From the NCBI RefSeq assembly GCF_003344045.1, contig NZ_QFWX01000005.1, positions 248,001 to 312,000 of the forward strand: a DNA stretch of 64,000 nucleotides. The letters run 5' to 3'. Positions 48,514 through 58,099 of the stretch are shown piece after piece. Below the pieces are notes generated by a model. The model ran no database searches and was not told the DNA's origin. It saw nothing but the letters and a program-made list of their open reading frames with translations. This stretch comes from Marinobacter vulgaris. GTDB taxonomy: Bacteria; Pseudomonadota; Gammaproteobacteria; Pseudomonadales; Oleiphilaceae. Position numbers and translations under genes: made by a program. The first letter of the stretch is position 1. Each line of letters starts with the position of its first letter.

Positions 48514-51084
48514 TCAGGACCTGACCCGTTCGTTGTCCGGATCAAACAGCGCCCGGTAACCGACCGCCTCGATACGGATGGGATAGTGCTCCTGGAAATA
48601 TTCCAGGGTCAGTTCCCTGCCTTCCTGGGCGTATTCCACAGGAATATAGCCCAGCAGGATGATCCTGCCGACAGACGGTCCCCAGGCTGCGCTGGTGCTA
48701 TAGGAGCGCCGGCCGTGACTGTCCACCAGTACGTCGCCGGTTTGCGGGTCCAGGATCGGCCACTGGCCCACCGGATAACGAAGCACGTCATTGGCGTCCC
48801 GGTGCTCGGTCATGGTCATGGTGCACAGGTAGGCTGCCTGGCGGGGCCATTCCCGCTGCTCCAGGTAAGCGGCTTTGCCGTGGAAATCGGCGTCCTTGAC
48901 CTTCGGCCTTTGCAGCCCCGCCTCATACAGGTTGTATTCCGTCTCCAGGTCCACGTTCTGCAGCCGCAGGCTCTTCTCCAGGCGCCGGGTGTTGGCGTAG
49001 GTTTCTATGCCTACCGGGGTAACGCCAGCCTCGAATAACAGATCCCATATCCGCAGGCCATAACTGAACGGGAAGTAGAGTTCCCAGCCCTGCTCGCCCA
49101 CATAGGAAATCCGGAAAGCCCAGACCGGCACACCCTGAACGTTCAGCTCCCGCGCGGTGGCAAACGGGAAGTTCTCTGCAGACAGTTCGTCCGGGTCAGA
49201 AACCAACTGTGCCAGAGTTTCACGGGCCTTGGGGCCCCAGAGCCCCAGGGTCGCCAGCTCATCGGTGCGATCCTGCACGTGGATCTCGCCCAGGCCTTTC
49301 TCCCTGGCCATGCGGGTGATCCAGCAGTAGTCCCGGTGGCCGGTATCGCCGCCGCAGACCACCCGATAATCGTTGTTACTGCGGCGAATGATGGTGAGGT
49401 CGGAACGGATGCCGCCACGGGCATCGAGAAAGTGGGTGTAGACGCCTTTGCCATGGGGCGTGGTGCCGCCCACTTTGGCCACCGACAGGTATTCCAGCAG
49501 CGCCTCCGCGTCGTTCCCGGAGATGTCGAAGATGGCAAAGTGGGACAGGTTGATCATGCCCACCGATTCGCTCATCTCCAGTTGCTCGGCGTTCGATACC
49601 TCCCAGAAATGCCGCGCATCCCACTCATGTTCCCTCACCGGAATTCGGTCGCGGTACTTTGTCAGCAGGGTCGATTCGTTGGCGGCGTAGCCGTGGGCCC
49701 GCTCCCAGCCGGCGGCTTCCATGAAATAGGCGCCCAGTTCAACCTCCCGCAGGTAGAAGGGGCTGGTTCGCATCTTGCGGCTGCTCAGGTAGGGCTCCCG
49801 GGGATGAACCGCCGGGGTGTAGATTTTCTTGGCGGTCTCGTAGCAGCGGTTGTAGACGTAATCCGGGGTTTTCTGCAGCGGGTAGTGGCGGGCAATATCA
49901 ATGCTGTGCGGGTCCATCTCCGGAGAGCCATGGGTCATCCAGTCCGCCAGAATTTTGCCCGCGCCGGGGCCATCCTTGACCCAGACGGCCTCGCAGAACC
50001 ACAGGTTGCGTACTTCCGGGGATTCGCCCATCAACGAGCCACCATCAGGCGTTACCGACAGCAGGCCATTGAAGGAGTGCTTTTCCTCCCAGCCCAGCTC
50101 GCCCAGGATCGGGGTTATTTCGATGGCTTTTTCGTAGGCGTCCATCACCTGTTCCAGGGAAAGGTCCCGCATGGAGGGAGACATCCTCGCCTCGCCAGGC
50201 TCGGCAATGGCGCTGGGATAGACCAGTCGCGGGTTTTCGGCTTCATAATAGCCCCATTCGATACGACCCCCTTCTGTGGTGGTGGGGTCGCCGGTGTCAC
50301 GCACATAGGCAGAGTTGCCCTGGTCGCGAAACAACGGGTAGACAATCTGTTTGCCGGTGCCAGCCAGCTCTTGGTAGGGGCCGAAGAACAGCAGCGGGTG
50401 CTCCAGCGGCATCAGCGGCAGCGGCGAATTGGCGGTGTCGGCCATCAATGGTCCCCAGATCCCCATGGAGAGCACGACGTAGTCGGTTTCGATGTAGCCT
50501 TTGTGGGTTTCAACGCCACGTACCTGGCCGTCCTGGACATCAATGCGGACGGCCGGTGTATAGGCGAAGGCCTGCAGTTTGCCGGTAGCGACCGCCTCTT
50601 CCACCAGATCGCCGGCGACTTTCTGGGAGCGGGGCACCACCAGGCCGGCATCCGGATCCCACATGGCGCCCTGGATCCGGCTTTCGTCCAGCAGCGGAAA
50701 CAGCTCTTTTGCCTGGCCCGGCGAAATCATGCTGACGCTGGTGCCAAAAGCTTTCCCGGAACCAACCTTGCGACGGAGCTCATCCATGCGCTCGTCATCG
50801 TCGATCCGGGCCACCTCCATGCCGCCACACTTTACATAATTGCCACGCTTCTCATAAAACGCCTGGCTGTATTTGGTGGTGTAGATGTTCAGCTTCTCGT
50901 GGGAGGTGGTGAAGCAAAAGTCCGATGCGTGGGACGTGGAGCTGATGTCCGAGGGAATCGCGGACTTTTCCAGCCCGACAATGTCGTCCCAGCCCAGTTC
51001 AATCAGGTGGTGGGCTACCGAGGACCCGACGATACCGCCCTGGCCAATAATGACGACTTTTGCGCGTTTCGGTAATTGTGCCAT
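48514..51084 (-). CDS. Dimethylglycine/sarcosine-dehydrogenase-like flavoprotein (DAO plus GcvT domains)
   Basis: An 856-residue protein, start set by GGGGGAATCGAG before the ATG at 51084. Residues 5-35 form the FAD Rossmann loop (VVIIGQGGIVGSS), and SSTSHASDF near residue 55 contains a His in the place of the covalent FAD site of dimethylglycine dehydrogenase. The DAO domain extends to about 370, a linker to about 430, and the folate-binding GcvT domains fill the remainder (WEVSNAEQLEMSESVGMINL, YVGEQGWELYFP). It should oxidise an N-methyl group and pass formaldehyde to THF. It is preceded by copy B of the 58-bp promoter element. Confidence 0.88.
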   Translation of the reverse strand: MAQLPKRAKVVIIGQGGIVGSSVAHHLIELGWDDIVGLEKSAIPSDISSTSHASDFCFTTSHEKLNIYTTKYSQAFYEKRGNYVKCGGMEVARIDDDERMDELRRKVGSGKAFGTSVSMISPGQAKELFPLLDESRIQGAMWDPDAGLVVPRSQKVAGDLVEEAVATGKLQAFAYTPAVRIDVQDGQVRGVETHKGYIETDYVVLSMGIWGPLMADTANSPLPLMPLEHPLLFFGPYQELAGTGKQIVYPLFRDQGNSAYVRDTGDPTTTEGGRIEWGYYEAENPRLVYPSAIAEPGEARMSPSMRDLSLEQVMDAYEKAIEITPILGELGWEEKHSFNGLLSVTPDGGSLMGESPEVRNLWFCEAVWVKDGPGAGKILADWMTHGSPEMDPHSIDIARHYPLQKTPDYVYNRCYETAKKIYTPAVHPREPYLSSRKMRTSPFYLREVELGAYFMEAAGWERAHGYAANESTLLTKYRDRIPVREHEWDARHFWEVSNAEQLEMSESVGMINLSHFAIFDISGNDAEALLEYLSVAKVGGTTPHGKGVYTHFLDARGGIRSDLTIIRRSNNDYRVVCGGDTGHRDYCWITRMAREKGLGEIHVQDRTDELATLGLWGPKARETLAQLVSDPDELSAENFPFATARELNVQGVPVWAFRISYVGEQGWELYFPFSYGLRIWDLLFEAGVTPVGIETYANTRRLEKSLRLQNVDLETEYNLYEAGLQRPKVKDADFHGKAAYLEQREWPRQAAYLCTMTMTEHRDANDVLRYPVGQWPILDPQTGDVLVDSHGRRSYSTSAAWGPSVGRIILLGYIPVEYAQEGRELTLEYFQEHYPIRIEAVGYRALFDPDNERVRS

Positions 51085-51143
51085 CTCGATTCCCCCTTTA
51101 CCCACATTGGACGCCCGCGGGCGCAGCGCCACGGCCTTGATTC

Positions 51144-51201
51144 AATGTGGCCCTGATCGGGCCGGGGTGGTAAATCCAATACGACACCAAGTCGTCCAAA
51201 A
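51144..51201 (-). promoter_or_regulatory. 58-bp promoter element shared with the demethylase operon (copy B)
   Basis: On the minus strand the region reads TTTTGG, 8 nt, GTGTCGTATTGG, 21 nt, AGGGCCACATT, identical in all 29 fixed bases and in spacing to 41503-41560. It ends 59 nt before the dehydrogenase ATG. Spacer sequences differ, so this is conserved function, not a recent duplication of a whole block. Confidence 0.75.
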
Positions 51202-51232
51202 GCGTCAAGGCGATGGGCAGGGCCGATAGCCC

Positions 51233-52288
51233 TCACCCCGGCTCAATTCTTTGCAGGAAATCACCGATGTGTTCAAAGGCCTCGTCCGCTTCCGGTAAAA
51301 AATCTGGAAACATGTGCCACACGTGCACCATGCCGGGCCAGGTTTTCAGCTCAACCGGCGAGCCCGAATCCTTCGCCTTATTGGCATAGCGGCGGGCATT
51401 ATCCAGCAGCATTTCCGAGTCGCTGGCGTGGATCAGGACGGGTGGCAGGTTTTCCAGATTACCCCGTAACGGCGAAGCCTGCGGGCTGGATGGGGACAGG
51501 CGCATGCCAAAGAAGCTCAGCCACCAGAGCACCGGCAGCGGTACCCGCATCAGGTTGCCGAAGGAGGGGCCAAGCAGCGGGTCCGTCTTTACGTTGAGGC
51601 GGTTGCTGGGTGCGGTCAGCGTGAGATCGGTCGACGGTGACAGGGCGATGGCGGCATCCGCCTGGCGCAGGCCATGGTCACGAATCCAGGCGATCAGCAC
51701 CAGGGCGTGGCTGCCACCGGCGGAGTCACCGGCCACCACAACAAATTCGGCGGGTTCGGGGCCGTCGGGGCCATGTTCCAGTATCCACTGATAGGCCTCC
51801 TGACAGTCCCGCAGCCCATCGCGGTAGCGATGCTCCGGCAGCAGCCGATAATCCACCGCAAACACCGCTGCATTGGCGACTTGCGATAGCCGGTCGGTGA
51901 TGGTGCGGTGGCTAAGGGGACTGCCAGCCATCCAGGCGCCACCGTGAATGTAAAGCAGTCGGCGCCGGGTGTTCACTCCTGGTGCCAGTACCCATTCCCC
52001 TTTTGGCGCATTCGCCCCGGAAGGCCGGAACTCAGAGGCAAAGTCACGTCCCTCGCTGAGCCGGTCCATATGCTTGCGCAGTGCCCTGATCCGGGCTCTG
52101 CCGCGCAGTCCCCGTGCTGAGCGGCTCATGTCCCTGATGGTTTGCAGCACCTGGTGATGGCCGGCGCTGGGAACGTAATCCTGTTTCGGAAAGCCGTCCC
52201 GGTCCAGGTGCGCGAGGTTTTCACCGCGAAGTACCACAACGGTTATCAGAACAATGAGCAGCAGTAGCGCCAGTACAAACCAGATCAT
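51233..52288 (-). CDS. Alpha/beta hydrolase, hormone-sensitive-lipase family esterase
   Basis: A 351-residue protein with an N-terminal membrane anchor (residues 2-20). The oxyanion motif HGGAWMAG and nucleophile GDSAGGSH mark the HSL/bHSL family; Asp and His complete the triad near ILIHASDSE and MVHVWHMFP at the C-terminus. It hydrolyses short- to medium-chain esters by family. It lies upstream of, and on the same strand as, the dehydrogenase gene, 148 nt apart, but the shared promoter element sits between them, so it is not likely part of that transcript. Confidence 0.85.
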   Translation of the reverse strand: MIWFVLALLLLIVLITVVVLRGENLAHLDRDGFPKQDYVPSAGHHQVLQTIRDMSRSARGLRGRARIRALRKHMDRLSEGRDFASEFRPSGANAPKGEWVLAPGVNTRRRLLYIHGGAWMAGSPLSHRTITDRLSQVANAAVFAVDYRLLPEHRYRDGLRDCQEAYQWILEHGPDGPEPAEFVVVAGDSAGGSHALVLIAWIRDHGLRQADAAIALSPSTDLTLTAPSNRLNVKTDPLLGPSFGNLMRVPLPVLWWLSFFGMRLSPSSPQASPLRGNLENLPPVLIHASDSEMLLDNARRYANKAKDSGSPVELKTWPGMVHVWHMFPDFLPEADEAFEHIGDFLQRIEPG

Positions 52289-52420
52289 GAATCAGCCTTT
52301 GGACAATCGAAGTCTTGGGATACCGGAGTTTTCGCCTATTTCCCCGCGAAAGTAAACATTTGAAATCAGGCCCTCAGGACGTGATCATGGGGGCATTCCA
52401 ACGCAGGGTAGACGTTCGTC

Positions 52421-52822
52421 ATGGCTGCTGTGTATCAGGTTCTTGCCGACACCGTCCTGGCCGTTCACGTGTCAGTGGTGGTCTTTGTTGTTATGGGGCT
52501 GGTTCTGGTGCTGGCGGGCAACCGCCTGAACTGGCGCTGGGTGAATAACATCTGGTTCCGGCTCGCCCATCTGGGTGCCATTGGAGTGGTGGTGGCGGAA
52601 GCCTGGCTGGGAGTTGTATGCCCGTTGACTACGCTGGAGATGTGGCTGCGCTCGAAAGCGGGCGTGGAGGGCTACAGTGGCAGCTTTATCGAGCACTGGC
52701 TGCAACAGATTCTTTACTACGACGCACCCGCGTGGGTGTTTGTCACAGCCTACACGCTGTTTGGCCTGCTGGTAGTGGTTGCCTGGTGGCGCTTTCCGCC
52801 GCGGCACAGAAAACGCGACTGA
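52421..52822 (+). CDS. DUF2784 membrane protein
   Basis: A 133-residue protein with four hydrophobic helices: VLADTVLAVHVSVVVFVVMG at the N-terminus, then FRLAHLGAIGVVVAEAWLG, a polar loop with IEHWLQQILYYDAPAW, and a last helix. This is the pattern of DUF2784, a family of unknown function. The ATG at 52421 lacks a strong ribosome binding site. It converges with the ftsH-like gene, 13 nt between stops. Confidence 0.8.
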   Translation: MAAVYQVLADTVLAVHVSVVVFVVMGLVLVLAGNRLNWRWVNNIWFRLAHLGAIGVVVAEAWLGVVCPLTTLEMWLRSKAGVEGYSGSFIEHWLQQILYYDAPAWVFVTAYTLFGLLVVVAWWRFPPRHRKRD

Positions 52823-52835
52823 CACGGGAGTGTGT

Positions 52836-54728
52836 TCAGGCGCGCTGACGCTCGGTTCCCTCCAGAATCTCGCGGATCTCCGGGGCCGAGAGTGTTTCTT
52901 TCGCAAGCACGGCCTCGGCCAGGGCCTCGAGCTGCTGACGGTGCTCGCAAAGGAAGTTCAGCGTGGCCTTTTCAAGTTCGATCAGTTTGCCCTGGACCTC
53001 GACGTCGATCAGTTCCGCCATGTGTTCACTGTATTCCCTGGGCTGGCCCATTTCCCGCCCCAGGAAAACATGCTCTTCACCAATGCCCAGTCCCAGCGGG
53101 CCGATTTTTTCACTCATGCCCCATTGGCCAAACATCCGCCGCAAAAGCTTGGTTGCCTCTTTGAGGTCATTCTGGGCGCCGGTGCTTACCTCACCGTAGA
53201 TCAGTTTTTCTGATGAACGCCCGCCCAACATGACCTTGATACGGTCGGTCAGATAGCTTTCCGTGTAGTTATAGCGGTCCTCTTTGGGTGTCTGTTCGGT
53301 CACACCCATTGCCATACCGTGGGGGATGATGGTGACCCTGGTGAGGGGGTCGGCCTTGGGCATGTAATAGGCCATCAGGGCATGCCCGCACTCGTGGTAG
53401 GCGACCACCTGTTTTTCTTCCTGGGTCAGTTCCGCGTCGCGTTCCTCCCCCAGCACAATGCGGTCGCGGGCGTGTTCAAAACAGTCACTGTTGACCTTTT
53501 CCAGGTTCAGCCTTGCAGCCGTCAGGGCTGCCTCGTTAACCAGATTTTTCAGGTCAGCGCCGGAGAAACCGATGGTGCGGGCGGCTATTTCCCCGAGCTC
53601 AACACTGCTGTCCAGGGGGACTTTCCTGACGTGAACTTCCAGAATGGCCTTCCGGGCTTCCTTGTGGGGCATGTCCAGGGTCACCTTGCGGTCAAAACGG
53701 CCCGGGCGCAACAGGGCGCTGTCGAGCACATCCGGGCGGTTGGTCGCCGCCAGCACTACCACGCTTTCGTGGCCTTCAAAGCCGTCCATTTCCGTCAGGA
53801 TCTGGTTGAGAGTCTGCTCCCGTTCATCGTGGCCGCCACCAAAGCCCGCGCCCCGGGAACGGCCAATGGCATCCAGTTCATCAATAAAGATCAGGGCCGG
53901 TGCCTCCTTGCGGGCGGTATCGAACATGTCGCGGACCCGTGCTGCACCAACACCGACGAACATCTCGATAAATTCAGACGCACTGATGCTGAAGAAGGGC
54001 ACATCCGCCTCGCCGGCAATTGCTCTGGCCAGCAGGGTCTTACCGGTTCCGGGTGGACCTACCAGCAGGATACCCGTGGGCATATCCGCGCCCAGGGCCT
54101 TGTATTTCCCGGGATTGGTCAGGAAATCTATGATTTCGGTGATGTCGCGCTTTGCGGATTCGATCCCTGCCACGTCTGACAGGCTTGTTGTGGAGAATTG
54201 CTTTTCCACCCGGTGGGCCCTGGAGCGGCTGAAGCCCAGTGCGCCCCCTCCGCCTTGCATCATGCGCCGCTGGGCGTAGGACCAGAACCAGAACATCAGC
54301 CCGAGGAACAGCAACCAGGGCAGAACGCTGGTCAGCACCTGTTGCCACACCGGGGGCTCTGCGGGCATGGCGCTGACGGTAACGGCGTGGGATTCCAGCA
54401 GCGGAAGCAGGTCGGGGTCCTCGATCGGCGGGCGAACGCTGTGGAAACGGAGGGAATCGCTGCTTTCACCCCAGGCGCTGCCGCCTTCCTCGGTCAGCTG
54501 GCCTTCAATGTGGTCGGCCCGAAGGGTGACTGTTTCAACATGATCGTTGGCGACGGCTTCCTTGAACTGTGAGTAGGGCAACTCGGCAACCGTTGGCTGC
54601 TGACTTCCTTGTTGCAGCCAGAAAAACATCAGAATGATTGCAGCACTCAGCCATAAAAACGAGTATTGGGAAGGTATCTGTGGATTTTGCGGTTGTTCCG
54701 GCTGCTGGGGCTTTTGTGTCTGGGTCAT
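52836..54728 (-). CDS. FtsH-family ATP-dependent zinc metalloprotease (paralogue)
   Basis: A 630-residue membrane AAA+ protease. A TM helix (22-40), periplasmic domain and second TM (132-151) precede the AAA module: Walker A GPPGTGKT (224-231), pore loop MFVGVG (256-261), Walker [12 protein letters not shown] (279-289) and SRH around 322-345. The zinc site is HECGH at 445-449, with Asp521 as probable third ligand. A Gln/Pro-rich N-terminal 20 residues is unusual. The locus is not the canonical rlmE-ftsH-folP site, so it is probably a second FtsH. Confidence 0.9.
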   Translation of the reverse strand: MTQTQKPQQPEQPQNPQIPSQYSFLWLSAAIILMFFWLQQGSQQPTVAELPYSQFKEAVANDHVETVTLRADHIEGQLTEEGGSAWGESSDSLRFHSVRPPIEDPDLLPLLESHAVTVSAMPAEPPVWQQVLTSVLPWLLFLGLMFWFWSYAQRRMMQGGGGALGFSRSRAHRVEKQFSTTSLSDVAGIESAKRDITEIIDFLTNPGKYKALGADMPTGILLVGPPGTGKTLLARAIAGEADVPFFSISASEFIEMFVGVGAARVRDMFDTARKEAPALIFIDELDAIGRSRGAGFGGGHDEREQTLNQILTEMDGFEGHESVVVLAATNRPDVLDSALLRPGRFDRKVTLDMPHKEARKAILEVHVRKVPLDSSVELGEIAARTIGFSGADLKNLVNEAALTAARLNLEKVNSDCFEHARDRIVLGEERDAELTQEEKQVVAYHECGHALMAYYMPKADPLTRVTIIPHGMAMGVTEQTPKEDRYNYTESYLTDRIKVMLGGRSSEKLIYGEVSTGAQNDLKEATKLLRRMFGQWGMSEKIGPLGLGIGEEHVFLGREMGQPREYSEHMAELIDVEVQGKLIELEKATLNFLCEHRQQLEALAEAVLAKETLSAPEIREILEGTERQRA

Positions 54729-54809
54729 GGTGTTCCGTCTTTATGGCTGTAAAATCTCCTGCCAATGGTGTTTTACACCGCGACTGTTCAGGTGGCAAGG
54801 AATAGAAAC

Positions 54810-55850
54810 ATGATTCCATTGGATCCGGAAAACTGGAGTCTGCTGCAGGGTATTATCGTTTTTTGCGTCTGTGCGCTGGTGATTGCGGTGGCCGGAACGC
54901 GTATTACCGGCGTCGTGGATCAGCTGGCTGATCGAACGGGAATAGGCGAAGCAGCTGCCGGTGCGGTGCTACTGGGTGCCTCCACCTCCATGGGCGGTGT
55001 TGTGCTCTCGGTGACAGCGGCCTGGAATGGTCATGCCGAACTGGCGGTGAGCAACGCCCTGGGCGGCATTGCCGTGCAGACTTTTTTCCTGGCGGTCGCG
55101 GATATGGTATACCGCCGCGCCAATCTTGAGCATGCGGCCGCTTCTGTGCCCAACATGATGCAGAACGGATTGCTGATCTGCCTGCTGTCGCTGATTCTCT
55201 TCGCTCCCTATTTGCCAGAGTACACCATTGCGGGGGTTCATCCGGTAACCCCGGTTCTGCTGGGTGTCTACATCTACGGTATCTATCTGGTGCGAGGGGC
55301 GACTGAGGCCCCCATGTGGCGACCTTCGGTTACCGGGGAGACGCGGGAGGACGAGCCCGACGACGTCAACACCATGCCATCGCTGCCGCGGCTTTCGGCT
55401 GAGTTTCTGGTACTGATGGCGGTGCTGGGTATTGCCGGCTGGAGATTGGAGCCGGCCGCAACCGTGATCGCGAACAAGACCAATCTGACCCAGACCGTGG
55501 TCGGGGTCATGTTGACGGCGATCAGTACGTCCATACCGGAATTGGTAACCTCCATTGCCGCTGTCCGACGCGGCGCGCTGACCCTCGCGGTTGGCGGCAT
55601 CATCGGAGGCAATGCCTTCGACACCCTGTTTACCGCTGCCTCGGACATCGCCTATCGCGGGGGCTCGATCTACCATGCCATACCGGACGACTCGAAATTC
55701 TGGGCGGTGCTGACCCTGCTGATGTCCGGGGTGCTGATGATGGGACTGATTCGCCGGGAGCGCGAAGGCATCGGCATGATCGGCATGGAAAGCGTGGTTA
55801 TTACGGTTCTCTATGTACTGGGCGTCGTACTGTTGCTGACCGGTGGTTAG
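54810..55850 (+). CDS. Sodium/calcium exchanger family membrane protein
   Basis: A 346-residue protein with two homologous halves of about five helices. The alpha-repeat motifs are AAAGAVLLGASTSMGGVVLS near residue 55 and VVGVMLTAISTSIPELVTSIAA near residue 240, followed by GGIIGGNAFDTLF. In the first repeat the usual acidic residue is replaced (TSMGG), while the second retains the glutamate. Start at 54810 follows AAGGAATAGAAAC; the ATG at 54765 would put the protein start inside the divergent promoter zone. Substrate could be Ca2+ or another cation. Confidence 0.85.
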   Translation: MIPLDPENWSLLQGIIVFCVCALVIAVAGTRITGVVDQLADRTGIGEAAAGAVLLGASTSMGGVVLSVTAAWNGHAELAVSNALGGIAVQTFFLAVADMVYRRANLEHAAASVPNMMQNGLLICLLSLILFAPYLPEYTIAGVHPVTPVLLGVYIYGIYLVRGATEAPMWRPSVTGETREDEPDDVNTMPSLPRLSAEFLVLMAVLGIAGWRLEPAATVIANKTNLTQTVVGVMLTAISTSIPELVTSIAAVRRGALTLAVGGIIGGNAFDTLFTAASDIAYRGGSIYHAIPDDSKFWAVLTLLMSGVLMMGLIRREREGIGMIGMESVVITVLYVLGVVLLLTGG

Positions 55851-55862
55851 TGTTCCACGCGG

Positions 55863-56363
55863 CTAGTCAAATCGCCGGGCCTGGCTGAAGCGGTCGCGCC
55901 AGTAGTAGCCGTTAAGCGACGAGTGAGTGACGCCTATCGACGAGGATGAGTGGATGAAGGTTTCACCACCCATATAGATGCCGGCGTGCTGGTCTTTGCC
56001 CTTGATGCGGAAAAATACCAGGTCACCGGCCCGGAGCTGATCCCGTTCAACCACATCACCGGCGGCGAGCATCTGGGAGGTGGTTCGGGGCAACTGTCGC
56101 CCGAGCGCTTCGTCAAAGGCGGTTGCAATAAAACCGGAGCAGTCAAAGCCGCTGGCGGAAGTCCCCCCGTAACGGTAGGGGGTGCCCTGGTAGCGCTCGA
56201 ACACCTGCCATAGTCGGCCAGCCCTGGCCGAGTCACCAGAGACTTCCCCTGGTGGCTGCCAGTCGGTTTCGGTGGCAGGGCGCAGACTCTGGTTGCTGGC
56301 ACAGCCCACCAGGCTGAGCGCAACGAAAACAGTGAGAAACGGGACCAATGTGCGCCGATTCAT
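55863..56363 (-). CDS. NlpC/P60 (C40) peptidoglycan endopeptidase lipoprotein
   Basis: A 166-residue lipoprotein, signal peptide to LSLVGC, whose Cys is the lipidation site. The papain-like domain has the catalytic Cys in FDCSGFIATAF, a His in QHAGIYMGG and a polar residue in THSSLNG. It should cleave peptide stems in the murein sacculus from the outer membrane side. The start at 56363 follows TTGAGG; the longer frame adds nine residues without a better site. Confidence 0.88.
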   Translation of the reverse strand: MNRRTLVPFLTVFVALSLVGCASNQSLRPATETDWQPPGEVSGDSARAGRLWQVFERYQGTPYRYGGTSASGFDCSGFIATAFDEALGRQLPRTTSQMLAAGDVVERDQLRAGDLVFFRIKGKDQHAGIYMGGETFIHSSSSIGVTHSSLNGYYWRDRFSQARRFD

Positions 56364-56524
56364 GGGGTTTAACCTCAAGCCATGTGACAAGGCACCACTT
56401 TAAAAGCCCGGGCCCTCGTTTGTCAGCTTAAAGTTTGCTTGGGCTCGCTGTCTTTTGCGGGCCACTTGACGGCTTGCGGCTATTTCGCGAACTATGGATA
56501 GACGCTTCCAGCCACGAGGTTTTA

Positions 56525-58093
56525 ATGAGCGCTCCCTTCTCTGACCAGACCCAGCGTCTCTATGTGAGAAACGCTTCCCTTACGGACATTCCCGGAATTA
56601 TCGCCCTCAGCCTCCGGGTATACGAGGGCACCGGCATGTATGGTTACACCGCGGGGCCCCTGACGGGACAGATCAACACCTTTCCCGAGGGTCAGTTCGT
56701 GGCCATGCTCGGTGACCGTGTGGTGGGCTACTGCGCCACCTTCCGTATCGGTGAGGACGTTGCGCTCGCGCCCCATGACTGGACCGAAATTACCGGCAAC
56801 GGCTATGCCTCGCGGCACGATCCGGAAGGCGAGTGGCTTTATGGCATGGAAGTCTGTGTCGACCCGGACTGCCGCGGCTACAAGATCGGTGAGCGCCTGT
56901 ACAACGAGCGCAAGAACCTCTGCCAGTCATTGCAATTGCAGGGCGTGGTATTCGCAGGGCGGTTACCGACTCTGGCCAAACGCCTGAAGAAATTCGAGTC
57001 AGTAGAAGCTTACGTAGAGGCGATCCGATCCAAGAAACAGCGTGATCCGGTACTGTCGTTCCAGCTGCATAACGGCTTTGAAATCCACGGAATCATTCCA
57101 CATTACCTGGATGCGGACCATGCCTCCCTTGGCTATGGTGTTCACCTGGTGTGGCGTAACCCGAAGGTGGCCCGTAGCGACGATAATGGCAAGCGGAAGC
57201 GTTATGGCAGGCGGGTGCCGGACACCGTGCGGATCGGCACCGTGCAGTACCAGCAGCGCCGGGTGGCCTCCTTCGAAGAGTTCAGTGATATCGTCAAATA
57301 TTTTGTGGACGTGGTGTCCACCTACAAAGGCGATTTTGTGGTATTCCCGGAGCTGTTCACGTTGCAGTTGCTGTCCATTGAAAGTCGCGAGGGCACCCCG
57401 GCCGAGGCCATTGAGGCGGTGACCGAGTATGCCGAGCCCTTTCGCAACCTGATGCGGGAGCTGGCCCTGCGCCACAATATCAACATCATCGGCGGTTCCA
57501 CCCCGGTCAGGGAAGAGGATGGCCGGATTCGCAACATGGCCTATGTGTTCCTGCGGGACGGGCAGGTCTTTTCCCAGCCCAAGATCCATCCCACACCCAA
57601 TGAGGCCTATTGGTGGAACATCACCGGTGGCAGCCACGTTACCGCCATTGAAACCGATTGCGGGCCGATTGGTGTGCTGGTCTGCTATGACGCTGAATTC
57701 CCGGAGCTGACCCGGCACCTGGTGGACCAGGGAATCCAGATACTGTTTGTACCTTTTTGCACCGACGAGCGTCAGAGTTACCTGAGGGTCCGCTATTGCT
57801 GCCAGGCCCGTGCCGTGGAAAACCAGCTGTTCGTGATCATGTCGGGCAATGTGGGTAACCTGCCCAATGTTCCCAATATGGAACTGCAATATGGCCAGAG
57901 CTGCATTCTGACGCCCTGCGATTTCCCGTTTGCCCGGGACGGTATTGCGGCGGATACGACCCCCAACGTGGAGACCGTCGCCTTTGCCGACCTGAGGCCG
58001 GAGACGCTGATTACCGCCCGCAACAGCGGCACCGTGAAGAACCTGAAGGATCGCCGTCACGACCTCTACACAGTGAACTGGCGCGGGCAGTAA
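56525..58093 (+). CDS. GNAT acetyltransferase-carbon/nitrogen hydrolase fusion
   Basis: A 522-residue two-domain protein. The N-terminal GNAT domain (residues 12-190) has the CoA-binding MEVCVDPDCRGYKIGERLY. The C-terminal nitrilase-superfamily domain (about 240-515) retains the Glu-Lys-Cys triad: VVFPELF, QPKIHPTPNE and LVCYDAEFPEL. The combination suggests sequential acylation and amide hydrolysis, but the substrate is unknown. CGAGGTTTTA precedes the ATG at 56525. Confidence 0.88.
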   Translation: MSAPFSDQTQRLYVRNASLTDIPGIIALSLRVYEGTGMYGYTAGPLTGQINTFPEGQFVAMLGDRVVGYCATFRIGEDVALAPHDWTEITGNGYASRHDPEGEWLYGMEVCVDPDCRGYKIGERLYNERKNLCQSLQLQGVVFAGRLPTLAKRLKKFESVEAYVEAIRSKKQRDPVLSFQLHNGFEIHGIIPHYLDADHASLGYGVHLVWRNPKVARSDDNGKRKRYGRRVPDTVRIGTVQYQQRRVASFEEFSDIVKYFVDVVSTYKGDFVVFPELFTLQLLSIESREGTPAEAIEAVTEYAEPFRNLMRELALRHNINIIGGSTPVREEDGRIRNMAYVFLRDGQVFSQPKIHPTPNEAYWWNITGGSHVTAIETDCGPIGVLVCYDAEFPELTRHLVDQGIQILFVPFCTDERQSYLRVRYCCQARAVENQLFVIMSGNVGNLPNVPNMELQYGQSCILTPCDFPFARDGIAADTTPNVETVAFADLRPETLITARNSGTVKNLKDRRHDLYTVNWRGQ

Positions 58094-58099
58094 TCCCTT

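Noticed and set aside
49279..51075. 598-codon plus-strand frame opposite the dehydrogenase gene
   Set aside because: Composition is a mirror of the real gene and no domain can be recognised.
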